A stretch of DNA of 43,233 bases from Corallococcus sicarius (GTDB lineage: Bacteria > Myxococcota > Myxococcia > Myxococcales > Myxococcaceae), in contig NZ_RAWG01000047.1 in NCBI RefSeq assembly GCF_003611735.1, positions 1-43,233 of the forward strand, in the 5' to 3' direction. The notes beneath the pieces were generated by a model. That model saw nothing but the letters and a program-made list of their open reading frames with translations, was not told where the DNA came from and did not search any database. A program made the position numbers and the translations under genes. Below, in pieces: positions 32,120 through 39,153 of the stretch. The stretch's first letter is position 1. Every line of letters starts with the position of its first letter.

Positions 32120-32381
32120 ATGGGGTTGTTCGGCTGGATCATCTTCGGCTTCTTCGCGGGCCTCATCGCCCGGGCCGTGCTGCCGGGGAACCAGCGCCTG
32201 GGCTGCCTCGCCACCACGCTCCTGGGCGTCGGGGGCGCGTTCGTGGGCGGCTTCCTCACGTCCGTGTGGCCGGGGCACCGACTGGCGCGACCCGGAGCCC
32301 GCCGGCTTCCTGGGGGCCGTCCTGGGCGCCGCCGTCCTGCTGCTGGTGTTCCAATCCGCCTTCGGCGGACGTGAACGGTAG
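32120..32381 (+). pseudogene. GlsB/YeaQ/YmgE-type small membrane protein, frameshifted
   Basis: From the ATG at 32120 (GGAGGG upstream) the frame reads MGLFGWIIFGFFAGLIAR and LGCLATTLLGVGGAFVGGF, the first two helices of the transglycosylase-associated family. Near 32273 the frame becomes Arg/Pro-rich. In the +1-shifted frame the expected end follows: TDWRDPEPAGFLGAVLGAA, then VLLLVFQSAFGG to a stop at 32381. A single-base indel near 32270-32276 would restore an ~87-residue protein. It could be a real inactivating mutation or a sequence error in a G-rich run. Confidence 0.75.
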
Positions 32382-32565
32382 GCCGGGAATCCCCGCCCGC
32401 CCCCACGGTTGAGGGCCCGGCGGCCGGTTGTCCTACCCGCCGGGGCGCCCATCCGGGGAAAGCATGGTTCCCAAGAGGATGACGGGCATTTTCTGTAGTA
32501 CACCGCGCCCCGGGCATGCAGCGGGCGGTCGGCTGCCGCTGAGCCACAGGAAAGGCGACGACATC

Positions 32566-33390
32566 ATGAAGAAGACGATTCTGATTGCGACCATGCTGAG
32601 CCTGACGGCCTGCCAGGGTCAGGGCGGCGCGAAGGATGACAAGGCGGGCGCCACCACGGGCACCACCACCGCGGCCACCGCGGGCGCTCCCCAGACCGAG
32701 GAGCAGAAGACGCTGTACGCGCTGGGCCTGTCCATCGGCCGCAGCATCAGCGTGTTCGACATGAGCCCGCAGGAACTGGAGTTCGTGAAGGCCGGCCTCT
32801 CCGCGCAGGTCACCGGGCAGAAGACGGACGTGGACCTGGAGGTCTACGGCCCCAAGCTCCAGGAGCTCGCCAAGGAGCGTTCGGTCCGCAAGGCCACGCA
32901 GGAGAAGGAGAAGTCGGTCAAGTTCCTGGAGGAGAAGTCCAAGGAGACCGGCGCGCAGAAGACCGAGTCCGGCCTCATCTACAAGGAGACCCAGGCGGGC
33001 ACCGGTCCCCAGCCCCAGGCCTCGGACATCGTGAAGGTGCACTACAAGGGCACCCTCTCCGACGGCAAGGAGTTCGACAGCTCCTACAAGCGCGGTGAGC
33101 CCACCCAGTTCCCGCTCCAGGGCGTCATCAAGTGCTGGACCGAGGGCCTCCAGAAGATGAAGGTCGGCGGCAAGGCGCAGCTGACCTGCCCGTCGGACAT
33201 CGCCTACGGCGACCGCGGCGCGCCCCCGAACATCCCCGGCGGTGCCGCGCTGGTGTTCGAGGTGGAACTGCTGGAGATCGTGAAGCCCCCCGAGGCTCCT
33301 CCCGGCATGCCCGGTGGCATGGGCGCCACGCCTCCCCCGGCGCCCAACAAGGCCCCGACGCCCAAGCCGCCCCCGCCCGCGACGAAGTAA
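32566..33390 (+). CDS. FKBP-type peptidyl-prolyl isomerase lipoprotein
   Basis: The enzyme catalyses cis-trans isomerisation at prolines, probably helping envelope proteins fold. The lipoprotein signal is MKKTILIATMLSLTACQG (lipobox LTAC). A Thr/Ala linker (~20-42) is followed by an FkpA/Mip-like dimerisation helix region (~45-140, with KTLYALGLSIGRSISVFDM). The FKBP domain (~140-240) carries DIVKVHYKGTLSDGKEFDSS, GVIKCWTEGLQKMKVGGKA and AYGDRGAPPNIPGGAALVF. A Pro-rich tail ends the 274-residue protein. The ATG at 32566 has AGGAAAGG upstream and makes the signal peptide; earlier in-frame ATGs do not. It is followed by a strong terminator, so it is monocistronic. Confidence 0.93.
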   Translation: MKKTILIATMLSLTACQGQGGAKDDKAGATTGTTTAATAGAPQTEEQKTLYALGLSIGRSISVFDMSPQELEFVKAGLSAQVTGQKTDVDLEVYGPKLQELAKERSVRKATQEKEKSVKFLEEKSKETGAQKTESGLIYKETQAGTGPQPQASDIVKVHYKGTLSDGKEFDSSYKRGEPTQFPLQGVIKCWTEGLQKMKVGGKAQLTCPSDIAYGDRGAPPNIPGGAALVFEVELLEIVKPPEAPPGMPGGMGATPPPAPNKAPTPKPPPPATK

Positions 33391-33405
33391 TCACCGCGGT
33401 ACCCA

Positions 33406-33485
33406 TCGCTCCCGCCTCCCCATGACGGGAGCGACGGAATGAGGGCCGGACGTGGGGGACACCTTCCCTCGCGCCGGCCCTCTTT
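33406..33485 (+). terminator. Double hairpin terminator after the FKBP gene
   Basis: The first perfect 9-bp stem is TCGCTCCCG (33406-33414) with CGGGAGCGA (33426-33434). The second is GAGGGCCGG (33441-33449) with CCGGCCCTC (33474-33482), followed by TTT. The pair lies 15-95 bp after the stop and ends about 30 bp before the next start. Confidence 0.7.
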
Positions 33486-33516
33486 CATTCCTGGACCCCG
33501 AAAGGACGCGACGACG

Positions 33517-34362
33517 ATGAGGCCGGACATGAAGAGGCTCACGTGGGTGCTGGCGGCGGCGCTGTTGCTTTCCGCCTGTGCGACGGGCAAGCCGGCGGAG
33601 GTGGGAAGCACGCCATCCGCCACGGGCGCCGTCTCCGAGGAGGAGTTCAAGGCCCTGCACACCCTGCGCACCGACGCGGCCCCCGCGCGCAAGGGCCAGG
33701 AGATAGAGCTTCCCGGGGGCGCGAAGGCCTACCTGAGCCTGCCCCAGAACGCGAAGGGTCCCCTGCCGGGCATCCTCGTCATCCACGAGTGGTGGGGCCT
33801 CAACGAGCACGTGCAGCACTGGACGGACCGGCTGGCGGCGGAGGGCTACGCGGCGCTCGCGGTGGACCTGTACGGCGGCAAGGTGGGCACGAACCGCGAC
33901 GAGGCGCTCGCGCTCTTGAAGGCGGTGGATCCCGAACAGGCGACGAAGACGCTGCTGGCCGCGCACGCGTTCCTCAAGAGCGACCCGCGCATCCAGGCCC
34001 CGCGCACCGGCAGCATCGGCTGGTGCTTCGGCGGCGGCTGGTCGCTGCGCACCGCCATGGCGGTGCCGGAGCTGAGCGCGGCGGTCCTCTACTACGGCCA
34101 CCCGGTGACGGACGCGCAGCAGCTGTCCACCATCAAGGCGCAGGTACTGGGCGTCTTCGGCACCAAGGACAAGTCCATCCCGCCGGAGACGGTGCGCGCC
34201 TTCGAGAAGGCGCTGGAGGACGCGGGCGTGCGCAGCCGCATCCTGGAGTACGACGCGGATCACGCCTTCGCCAACCCCTCCGGCGCGCGCTACGACGAAC
34301 GCTCCGCCGCGGCGGCGTGGGCGGAGACGTCCGCGTTCCTCGCGCGCACCCTCAAGCGCTGA
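33517..34362 (+). CDS. Dienelactone hydrolase-family lipoprotein
   Basis: This alpha/beta hydrolase has a lipoprotein signal (WVLAAALLLSACATG, lipobox LSAC). The DLH catalytic triad is visible: Cys in GSIGWCFGGGWSL (~165-177), Asp in GVFGTKDKSIPP, and His in EYDADHAFANP (~247-257). The oxyanion region is LVIHEWWGLNEH (~87-98). The 281 residues match a DLH domain plus leader. Known family members cleave dienelactones and various small esters; the envelope location suggests another ester substrate. Start: the ATG at 33517 follows AAAGGA; the ATG at 33529 (MKRLTWV) is also plausible. It lies after the double terminator, so it has its own promoter, and converges on the CAP-domain gene. Confidence 0.9.
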   Translation: MRPDMKRLTWVLAAALLLSACATGKPAEVGSTPSATGAVSEEEFKALHTLRTDAAPARKGQEIELPGGAKAYLSLPQNAKGPLPGILVIHEWWGLNEHVQHWTDRLAAEGYAALAVDLYGGKVGTNRDEALALLKAVDPEQATKTLLAAHAFLKSDPRIQAPRTGSIGWCFGGGWSLRTAMAVPELSAAVLYYGHPVTDAQQLSTIKAQVLGVFGTKDKSIPPETVRAFEKALEDAGVRSRILEYDADHAFANPSGARYDERSAAAAWAETSAFLARTLKR

Positions 34363-34363
34363 C

Positions 34364-34388
34364 GCGGCCCGCACGTCAGCAGGGCCGC
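34364..34388. terminator. Hairpin between convergent genes
   Basis: GCGGCCC (34364-34370) pairs with GGGCCGC (34382-34388). Outer bases GACGC (34361-34365) and GCGTC (34392-34396) partly extend the stem. It lies between two converging stops, so it may serve both. There is no T-tract, which keeps confidence low. Confidence 0.4.
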
Positions 34389-34394
34389 TGGGCG

Positions 34395-35024
34395 TCAGTA
34401 GGGCCGTTGGCCCACGTAGTTGCCCGGCGGCGCGTAGTTGCACACCCAGAGGTCCCACGCGCCGCCCGTCCCTCCGAAGGGCCAACCCGTCGTGCAGCGC
34501 TTCACCGCGCAGCCCAGGCGGGAGCTGTTGCGCCACACCACCTGCGTGTAGTGGCCGCAGACCTTGCCCGCCGCGCAGGTGTTCTTCGCGTAGTCGTAGT
34601 CCTTCACCTCGTCCACCCAGCCCTTCACCACGCCCTTCGTCGTCTGGGAGTCCGGCGTGGCGGCGGCGATGTTCTCCCCCGCGTTGCCCCGGTTCGGGTT
34701 GTGCTCGAACTTGCAGTTGTCCGCCCACTTCTGGGCGACCTCCGCCACGGTGGCGTCCCAGGTGAGCGGGGCCAGGGCGGGGGATGGCTGCGGCTGCGCG
34801 CTGGCCCGGGCCGCGTTGTGGGACTCCAGCATGTCGGTGGCGAACTGGGTCGGCCCCACGATGGGCCCCGCGTCGGAGGTGCCCGCGTCGCTCGTGGCAC
34901 CGGCGTCGAGGCCCGCGTCCACGGTGTCATCCGGCGAATCCCCGTCAGGGATGCAGGCGACCAGGAGGAGCGGCGTGAGCAGGGCGGCAGCGGACAGGGA
35001 ACGGAGGCAGAAGGGACGGCGCAT
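34395..35024 (-). CDS. CAP/SCP-domain lipoprotein (first of two paralogs)
   Basis: The 209-residue lipoprotein (AAALLTPLLLVACIPD, lipobox VAC) has an Asp/Ala/Gly-rich linker (~28-55) and a CAP domain (cysteine-rich secretory, antigen 5, PR-1 type). Signatures are MLESHNAARA (~65-74), KFEHNPNRGNAGEN (~104-117), HYTQVVWRNSSRLGCA (~159-174) and the final LWVCNYAPPGNYVG. The cavity His and Glu residues of CAP proteins are present. CAP proteins bind lipids or cleave proteins in various systems; the role here is unknown. ATG at 35024. It is divergent from the small gene at 35142. The last ~105 residues closely resemble those of the protein at 37074. Confidence 0.9.
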   Translation of the reverse strand: MRRPFCLRSLSAAALLTPLLLVACIPDGDSPDDTVDAGLDAGATSDAGTSDAGPIVGPTQFATDMLESHNAARASAQPQPSPALAPLTWDATVAEVAQKWADNCKFEHNPNRGNAGENIAAATPDSQTTKGVVKGWVDEVKDYDYAKNTCAAGKVCGHYTQVVWRNSSRLGCAVKRCTTGWPFGGTGGAWDLWVCNYAPPGNYVGQRPY

Positions 35025-35141
35025 GGGTTGGATTATCCGCGCGCGGGTGGGTGTGCGGGCAAGCAGACAGCAGTAGGACGCCACGATGGGCGGCCTGCCG
35101 CGCTGTGCTAGGGTCTCCTGTCCAGTCAGGAGGGACGCGAC

Positions 35142-35354
35142 ATGAGCCAAGACGAATCCCGCGCGCGCAAGGTCCAGACGGCCCTGGACGGGAACGATGA
35201 GTTCAGCACCTTTTCCATCGATCCCGACCTGAAGAAGCTGAAGATGAAGCTGGACCTCCAGGCGAACGCCCAGCACCAGCAGTCCGGCCGCCCGGAGACC
35301 GCGCCCAAGTCGGGCATGTTCATGCGGCTGTTCCACAAGATGTTCCGGGGCTGA
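35142..35354 (+). CDS. Small charged hypothetical protein
   Basis: The 70-residue product (MSQDESRARKVQTALDGND at its start) has a good ribosome site (AGGAGGGA, about seven bases upstream). It is charged and helical in the middle (PDLKKLKMKLDLQANAQ) and ends in an amphipathic basic helix (MFMRLFHKMFRG) that could touch membranes. It is followed after two bases by the TPR gene, so the two are co-transcribed. No family recognised. Confidence 0.65.
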   Translation: MSQDESRARKVQTALDGNDEFSTFSIDPDLKKLKMKLDLQANAQHQQSGRPETAPKSGMFMRLFHKMFRG

Positions 35355-35356
35355 GC

Positions 35357-36040
35357 GTGATGACGGTGAAGGAGTCCTACCGCGTGCAGTGGGAGCGCTC
35401 GCGGGCGTACCTGGAGACCGGCGACCTGGGGCTTGCCCTGCAGGAGCTGCGCGACGCGCTGACGCTGGCGCCGGACGACGCGTTCCTCTGGGATGAGGTC
35501 TTCAACCTGTCGCTGCTCGGGGGCCTGACGCAGAACGCCCTGGCCGCCGCGGTGAAGCTCCGCGAACTGGACCCAAAGAGCACCCGCTTCCTGGGCATGC
35601 ACGCCATGGCCGCGCTGCTCGCCGGCAAGCTGGCGGACGCGCTGCCCCTCTTCGAGGAGGTGCTCCGGCGCGAGCCCGACTCGGTGGAGGCCCGTCGGCA
35701 GCTCGCGCGCGCCCTGGACGTCGCGGGCCAGCACGCCCGGGTGCGCACGCTGTTGGAAGAGGCCGTGGCGCTGGCGCCCACGGACACGGGCGCCCCCAAC
35801 GACCTCGCGGTGCACTACCTGGACCATGTCCCGGGCGAAGGGCCGGCGCTCGCCGAGCGCATCCTCGCCCCCGTGGTGAAGGCGCACCCCATGGATCCGC
35901 CCACGCACTTCAACCTGGCGCTGGCCCTGCGCCAGGGTGACCCGGGCCGGGCGCGCTACCACATCCAGCGGGTGCTCAAGGGCCCCGACAAGGAGCTGCA
36001 GGCGCAGGCGCGGCAGCTGCTCACGATGCTGCAGGACTGA
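35357..36040 (+). CDS. TPR-repeat protein
   Basis: The 227 residues consist of tetratricopeptide-like helix pairs: SRAYLETGDLGLALQELRDAL (~15-35), AALLAGKLADALPLFEEVL (~85-103), ARALDVAGQHARVRTLLEEAV (~117-137) and FNLALALRQGDPGRARYHIQ near the C-terminus. These repeats mediate protein-protein contacts. There is no signal peptide, so it is probably cytoplasmic. The listed start is the GTG at 35357, but the ATG three bases later is equally likely. It starts two bases after the stop of the small gene at 35142 and is followed 51 bp later by the propeller-like gene, suggesting one operon. Confidence 0.8.
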   Translation: MMTVKESYRVQWERSRAYLETGDLGLALQELRDALTLAPDDAFLWDEVFNLSLLGGLTQNALAAAVKLRELDPKSTRFLGMHAMAALLAGKLADALPLFEEVLRREPDSVEARRQLARALDVAGQHARVRTLLEEAVALAPTDTGAPNDLAVHYLDHVPGEGPALAERILAPVVKAHPMDPPTHFNLALALRQGDPGRARYHIQRVLKGPDKELQAQARQLLTMLQD

Positions 36041-36091
36041 GCCTCCGGACCCCCGGTGTCAGGGGGCCCCGGTGCAGGCCGTCCCGGCGGC

Positions 36092-37069
36092 ATGGATTTC
36101 CAACGACAGACCCTGAAGACGCGCTCCGCCGTGACCTCCCTGTGCTGGAGCGGCGAAGCGCTCGTGGATCCGGTGGGCGGCGCCGTGCGCTACCACCTGG
36201 ACGGCACCACCTTCGACCCGCACGTGCGCTTCGCCTACCGCTTCGACCGCGCGGTGATGTCGCCGGACGGCCGCTACAGCGTCCTGTACGAAGCGCTCGG
36301 GACGGCCGGGCTGCTGCTCGAAGGCACCCGCGTGGTGCGACAGCTCCAGCGCGACTTCTACCAGGCGAACGTCTACGACTACCCCGTCGCCCTGCACTCG
36401 CTCCCCAGTGGCCGCACGCTCTTGGCCCACTGCCCGGAGTCCTACTGCGTGCTGGAGCTGGAGGACGTCGAGACGGGCGAGCGCCTCACGAAGCGCACGA
36501 ATGAACCGGTGGACTTCTTCCACTCGCGGCTCCAGTTCAGCCCGGACGGGCGCTACCTGTTGAGCGCGGGGTGGATCTGGCACCCGGTGGATGCCGTGTC
36601 GGTGGTGGACGTGCACCGCGCGCTGGAGGACCCCGCCGCGCTGGACCGGGGCGACCTGATGGACGGCGTGGAGCAGGGGCTCTTCTTCCTCTCCGGTGCC
36701 TTCGGTGCGCGCGACACGCTCGTCTTCGTTCGCGTGAACGAGTCCCGCGACGGCGACACCTTCTTCCTGGGCACGTACTCGCTCAGCGAGCGCAAGGTGC
36801 TGTCGGAGGTGACGCTGGAGGAGCCCGCGGGCCCGCTGATGGTCGTGGGCTCGGAGCACGTCGTGGACTTCCACCAGCACCCGAAGTTGGTGGAGCGCGC
36901 CACGGGCCGCGTCGTGCAGCGCTGGCCGGACCTGTCCACGGGCCTGGCGCTGAGCAGCATCCGCCACCACCTGCCGGCCGCGCCGCCGTTCGCCATGGAC
37001 CCCGCGAACCGCCGCTTCGCGGTGGGCACGGCGGACGGCATCGAGGTCATCACGCTCGCGGCCCGGTAG
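36092..37069 (+). CDS. Beta-propeller-like protein, unknown function
   Basis: The 325-residue product (start ATG 36092, MDFQRQTLKTRSAVTSL) shows repeated strand blocks of WD40/YVTN type: VMSPDGRYSVLYEA (~52-65), LHSLPSGRTLLAHCPE (~103-118), LQFSPDGRYLLSAGWIW (~149-165) and FAMDPANRRFAVGTADGIE near the end. SPDGRY appears twice, as in propeller blades. There is no signal peptide, so it is probably cytoplasmic. An earlier in-frame ATG at 36056 would add Gly/Pro-rich residues and is not preferred. The stop is only 4 bp from the converging CAP-domain gene. Confidence 0.7.
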   Translation: MDFQRQTLKTRSAVTSLCWSGEALVDPVGGAVRYHLDGTTFDPHVRFAYRFDRAVMSPDGRYSVLYEALGTAGLLLEGTRVVRQLQRDFYQANVYDYPVALHSLPSGRTLLAHCPESYCVLELEDVETGERLTKRTNEPVDFFHSRLQFSPDGRYLLSAGWIWHPVDAVSVVDVHRALEDPAALDRGDLMDGVEQGLFFLSGAFGARDTLVFVRVNESRDGDTFFLGTYSLSERKVLSEVTLEEPAGPLMVVGSEHVVDFHQHPKLVERATGRVVQRWPDLSTGLALSSIRHHLPAAPPFAMDPANRRFAVGTADGIEVITLAAR

Positions 37070-37073
37070 TGCG

Positions 37074-37730
37074 TCAGTAGGGTTTCTGGCCCACCCAGTT
37101 GCCCGGCGGCGCGTAGTTGCACACCCAGAGCTGCCACGTGCCCACGTTGGCGCCGAAGGGCGAGTTCTTCGTGCACAGCCGCGTCGCGCAGCCCACCGCC
37201 TGCGTGGTGCGCCACACCACCTGCGTGTAGTGGCCGCACATCTTCCCGCGCGCGCAGGTGCCGCGTGCGTAGTCATAGTCCGCGGACTCGTCCGCCCAGC
37301 TCTTCACCACCTGCGCGGTGGTCCAGGTGTCCGGCGTCGCGGCGGCCAGGTTCTCTCCGAACGTGCCCCGGTCCGGGTTGTGTTCGAAGCGGCACTCCTT
37401 CGCGTAGGCCTCCGCCTTGCGCGCGGCCTCGTCGGACCACACCAGCGCCGGCAGCGCGGGCTTCGGCGTGGGACGCGAGGCCCGGGCCCGCGCCTGGTTG
37501 TGCGCCGTCACCATGTCGCGCTTCAGGTCGCCAGCGGACGGCACGGGCTTGCGGGTGCCATCCGGCGGCGTGGGGGTGGGCGCGGGCTGGGACAGCTTGC
37601 GCGCGGCGGCGTTGGCCGCGGACCTCTTCGTGGACGCGGAGACGGGGCGGGACTGCGAAGTGGGGACACAGCCGAGCCACGGGGCCAGCAGCAACACGGC
37701 GAGCCCGCGGCGGAACACAGGAAGAGCCAT
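37074..37730 (-). CDS. CAP/SCP-domain lipoprotein (second paralog)
   Basis: The 218-residue protein has a lipoprotein leader (FRRGLAVLLLAPWLGCVPT, lipobox LGC), a Pro/Thr/Ala linker, and a CAP domain with MVTAHNQARA, RFEHNPDRGTFGENLAAATP, HYTQVVWRTTQAVGCA and the tail LWVCNYAPPGNWVG. It is about two-thirds identical by eye to the protein at 34395 over the last ~105 residues, including the paired Cys positions, but the linkers differ. The ATG at 37730 is chosen for the leader; the ATG at 37742 would add four residues. It converges on the propeller-like gene. Probably an envelope protein; binding partner unknown. Confidence 0.9.
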   Translation of the reverse strand: MALPVFRRGLAVLLLAPWLGCVPTSQSRPVSASTKRSAANAAARKLSQPAPTPTPPDGTRKPVPSAGDLKRDMVTAHNQARARASRPTPKPALPALVWSDEAARKAEAYAKECRFEHNPDRGTFGENLAAATPDTWTTAQVVKSWADESADYDYARGTCARGKMCGHYTQVVWRTTQAVGCATRLCTKNSPFGANVGTWQLWVCNYAPPGNWVGQKPY

Positions 37731-37824
37731 GCGCGGAATCATCCCGCGTCGGGGCCCGCCGCGCAGCGACAAGTGAACGGGTCAGGCGGCCCCCTCGGTG
37801 CCTGGGCGGATGCCTGGGCGGACG

Positions 37825-39153
37825 CTATCCGTCCAGGCCGGGCAGGGGCCCCGTGCCGTCGTCGCCGAAGGTGTTCGCGGACACGCCGAAGATGCGCAGC
37901 AGGGAGATGTACAGGTTGGCCAGCGGCGCGCCCTCGTAGCGCAGGTGCCGGCCGGGCGCGAGCGCCCCGCCCGCGCGTCCCGCCAGCAGGATGGGCAGGT
38001 TCTTGTGCTCGTGCATGTTGCCGTCCGCGATCTCACTGGAGAAGTACACGGCGCTGTGGTCCAGCAGCGTCCCGCCCTCCTCCTGCACGGCCTTCATGCG
38101 CTGGAGGAGGTAGGCGTACTGCTGCACCTCCCACCGGTCGATCTTCGCCAACGCGTCGTAGTTGGCCTGGGCCTTCTGGTGGTGCGAATACGCGTGGTGC
38201 TCACCGGAGAGTCCCAGGAACGAATACACGCGCTGGCTGCGCGCGTTGCCCAGCATGAACGTGCACGTGCGGGTGAGGTCGCATTGGAACGCGAGCACGA
38301 TGAGGTCCAGCATCGCCTTCGTCCGCTCGCGGACGTCCCCGGTGTCCTCGGGCGGGGCGACCGCGCCACACGCGGGGCCGGCGCCCTCCATCGCGTGGAC
38401 GCGCAGCTCCAGCTCGCGCACGCCGGTGAAGTACTCGTCCAGCTTGCGCCGGTCCGTGGTGCCCAGCCTTCCGTGGAGCGCCTTCGCGTCCTCGCGCACG
38501 GCGTCGATGATGCTCAGGCCATACGCGCGCCGCTTCTCCAGCTCCGCCTGGGTGGCGTTGGGGTCGAAGTCCGCGAAGAGCCGGTCGAAGGCGGCCCGGG
38601 GCCGCGTCTCCTTGGGCACCGGCGTGGACGGCCCCGCCCAGGCGATGTTGTTCGCGTAGGGGCACGCGTAACCGGAGTCGCAGTTGCCAACTCCCTTGCC
38701 CGGGTCGATGCCCAGCTCCAGCGACGCGAAGCGCGTGGCACTGCCCACGGCGCGCGCCAGCACCTGGTCCATGGAGATGCCGGTGCGGATGTTGGTGCCC
38801 TCCGTCTTGCGCGCCTTCGCGCAGCTCAGGAACGCGGCCGTCGCGGCGGCGTGGTGGCCATCGCCGTCCGGCCGGCCCGGCAGGTTGTCCACGCCGCTCA
38901 GCACCAGCAGGTCGTCCTTCACCGGCGCCAGCGACTCGAGCGTGGGCGTCAGGGCCCAGTCCGCGCCCACGGCCTTGGGCGTCCACTTCGGCATGTGGAT
39001 GCCGCAGGGCGTGTAGAAGACGGCGAAGCGGCGCGGCGCGGGGGCCGCGGCGCGGGCCGCGCGGGGACGCATGGCGTCCAGCAGGGGCAGCGCCATCAGC
39101 GCGCCCACGCCCCGCAGCAGGGTCCGGCGGGAGAGGACGGTGGGGCGACTCAT
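37825..39153 (-). CDS. DUF1552 protein with Tat signal
   Basis: The 442-residue product has a twin-arginine leader (SRRTLLRGVGALMALPLLDA) and a body typical of DUF1552: FAVFYTPCGIHMPKWTPK (~43-60), NLPGRPDGDGHHAAATAAFLS (~89-109), ELGIDPGKGVGNCDSGYACPY (~143-163), YSHHQKAQANYDAL and HKNLPILLAGRAGG. These are secreted, alkaline-phosphatase-superfamily-like proteins of unknown activity. The ATG at 39153 overlaps the stop of the DUF1592 gene (ATGA), so both come from one transcript. The much longer open frame upstream is a shadow of that gene. It is exported and folded, probably with a metal or cofactor given the Tat route. Confidence 0.9.
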   Translation of the reverse strand: MSRPTVLSRRTLLRGVGALMALPLLDAMRPRAARAAAPAPRRFAVFYTPCGIHMPKWTPKAVGADWALTPTLESLAPVKDDLLVLSGVDNLPGRPDGDGHHAAATAAFLSCAKARKTEGTNIRTGISMDQVLARAVGSATRFASLELGIDPGKGVGNCDSGYACPYANNIAWAGPSTPVPKETRPRAAFDRLFADFDPNATQAELEKRRAYGLSIIDAVREDAKALHGRLGTTDRRKLDEYFTGVRELELRVHAMEGAGPACGAVAPPEDTGDVRERTKAMLDLIVLAFQCDLTRTCTFMLGNARSQRVYSFLGLSGEHHAYSHHQKAQANYDALAKIDRWEVQQYAYLLQRMKAVQEEGGTLLDHSAVYFSSEIADGNMHEHKNLPILLAGRAGGALAPGRHLRYEGAPLANLYISLLRIFGVSANTFGDDGTGPLPGLDG

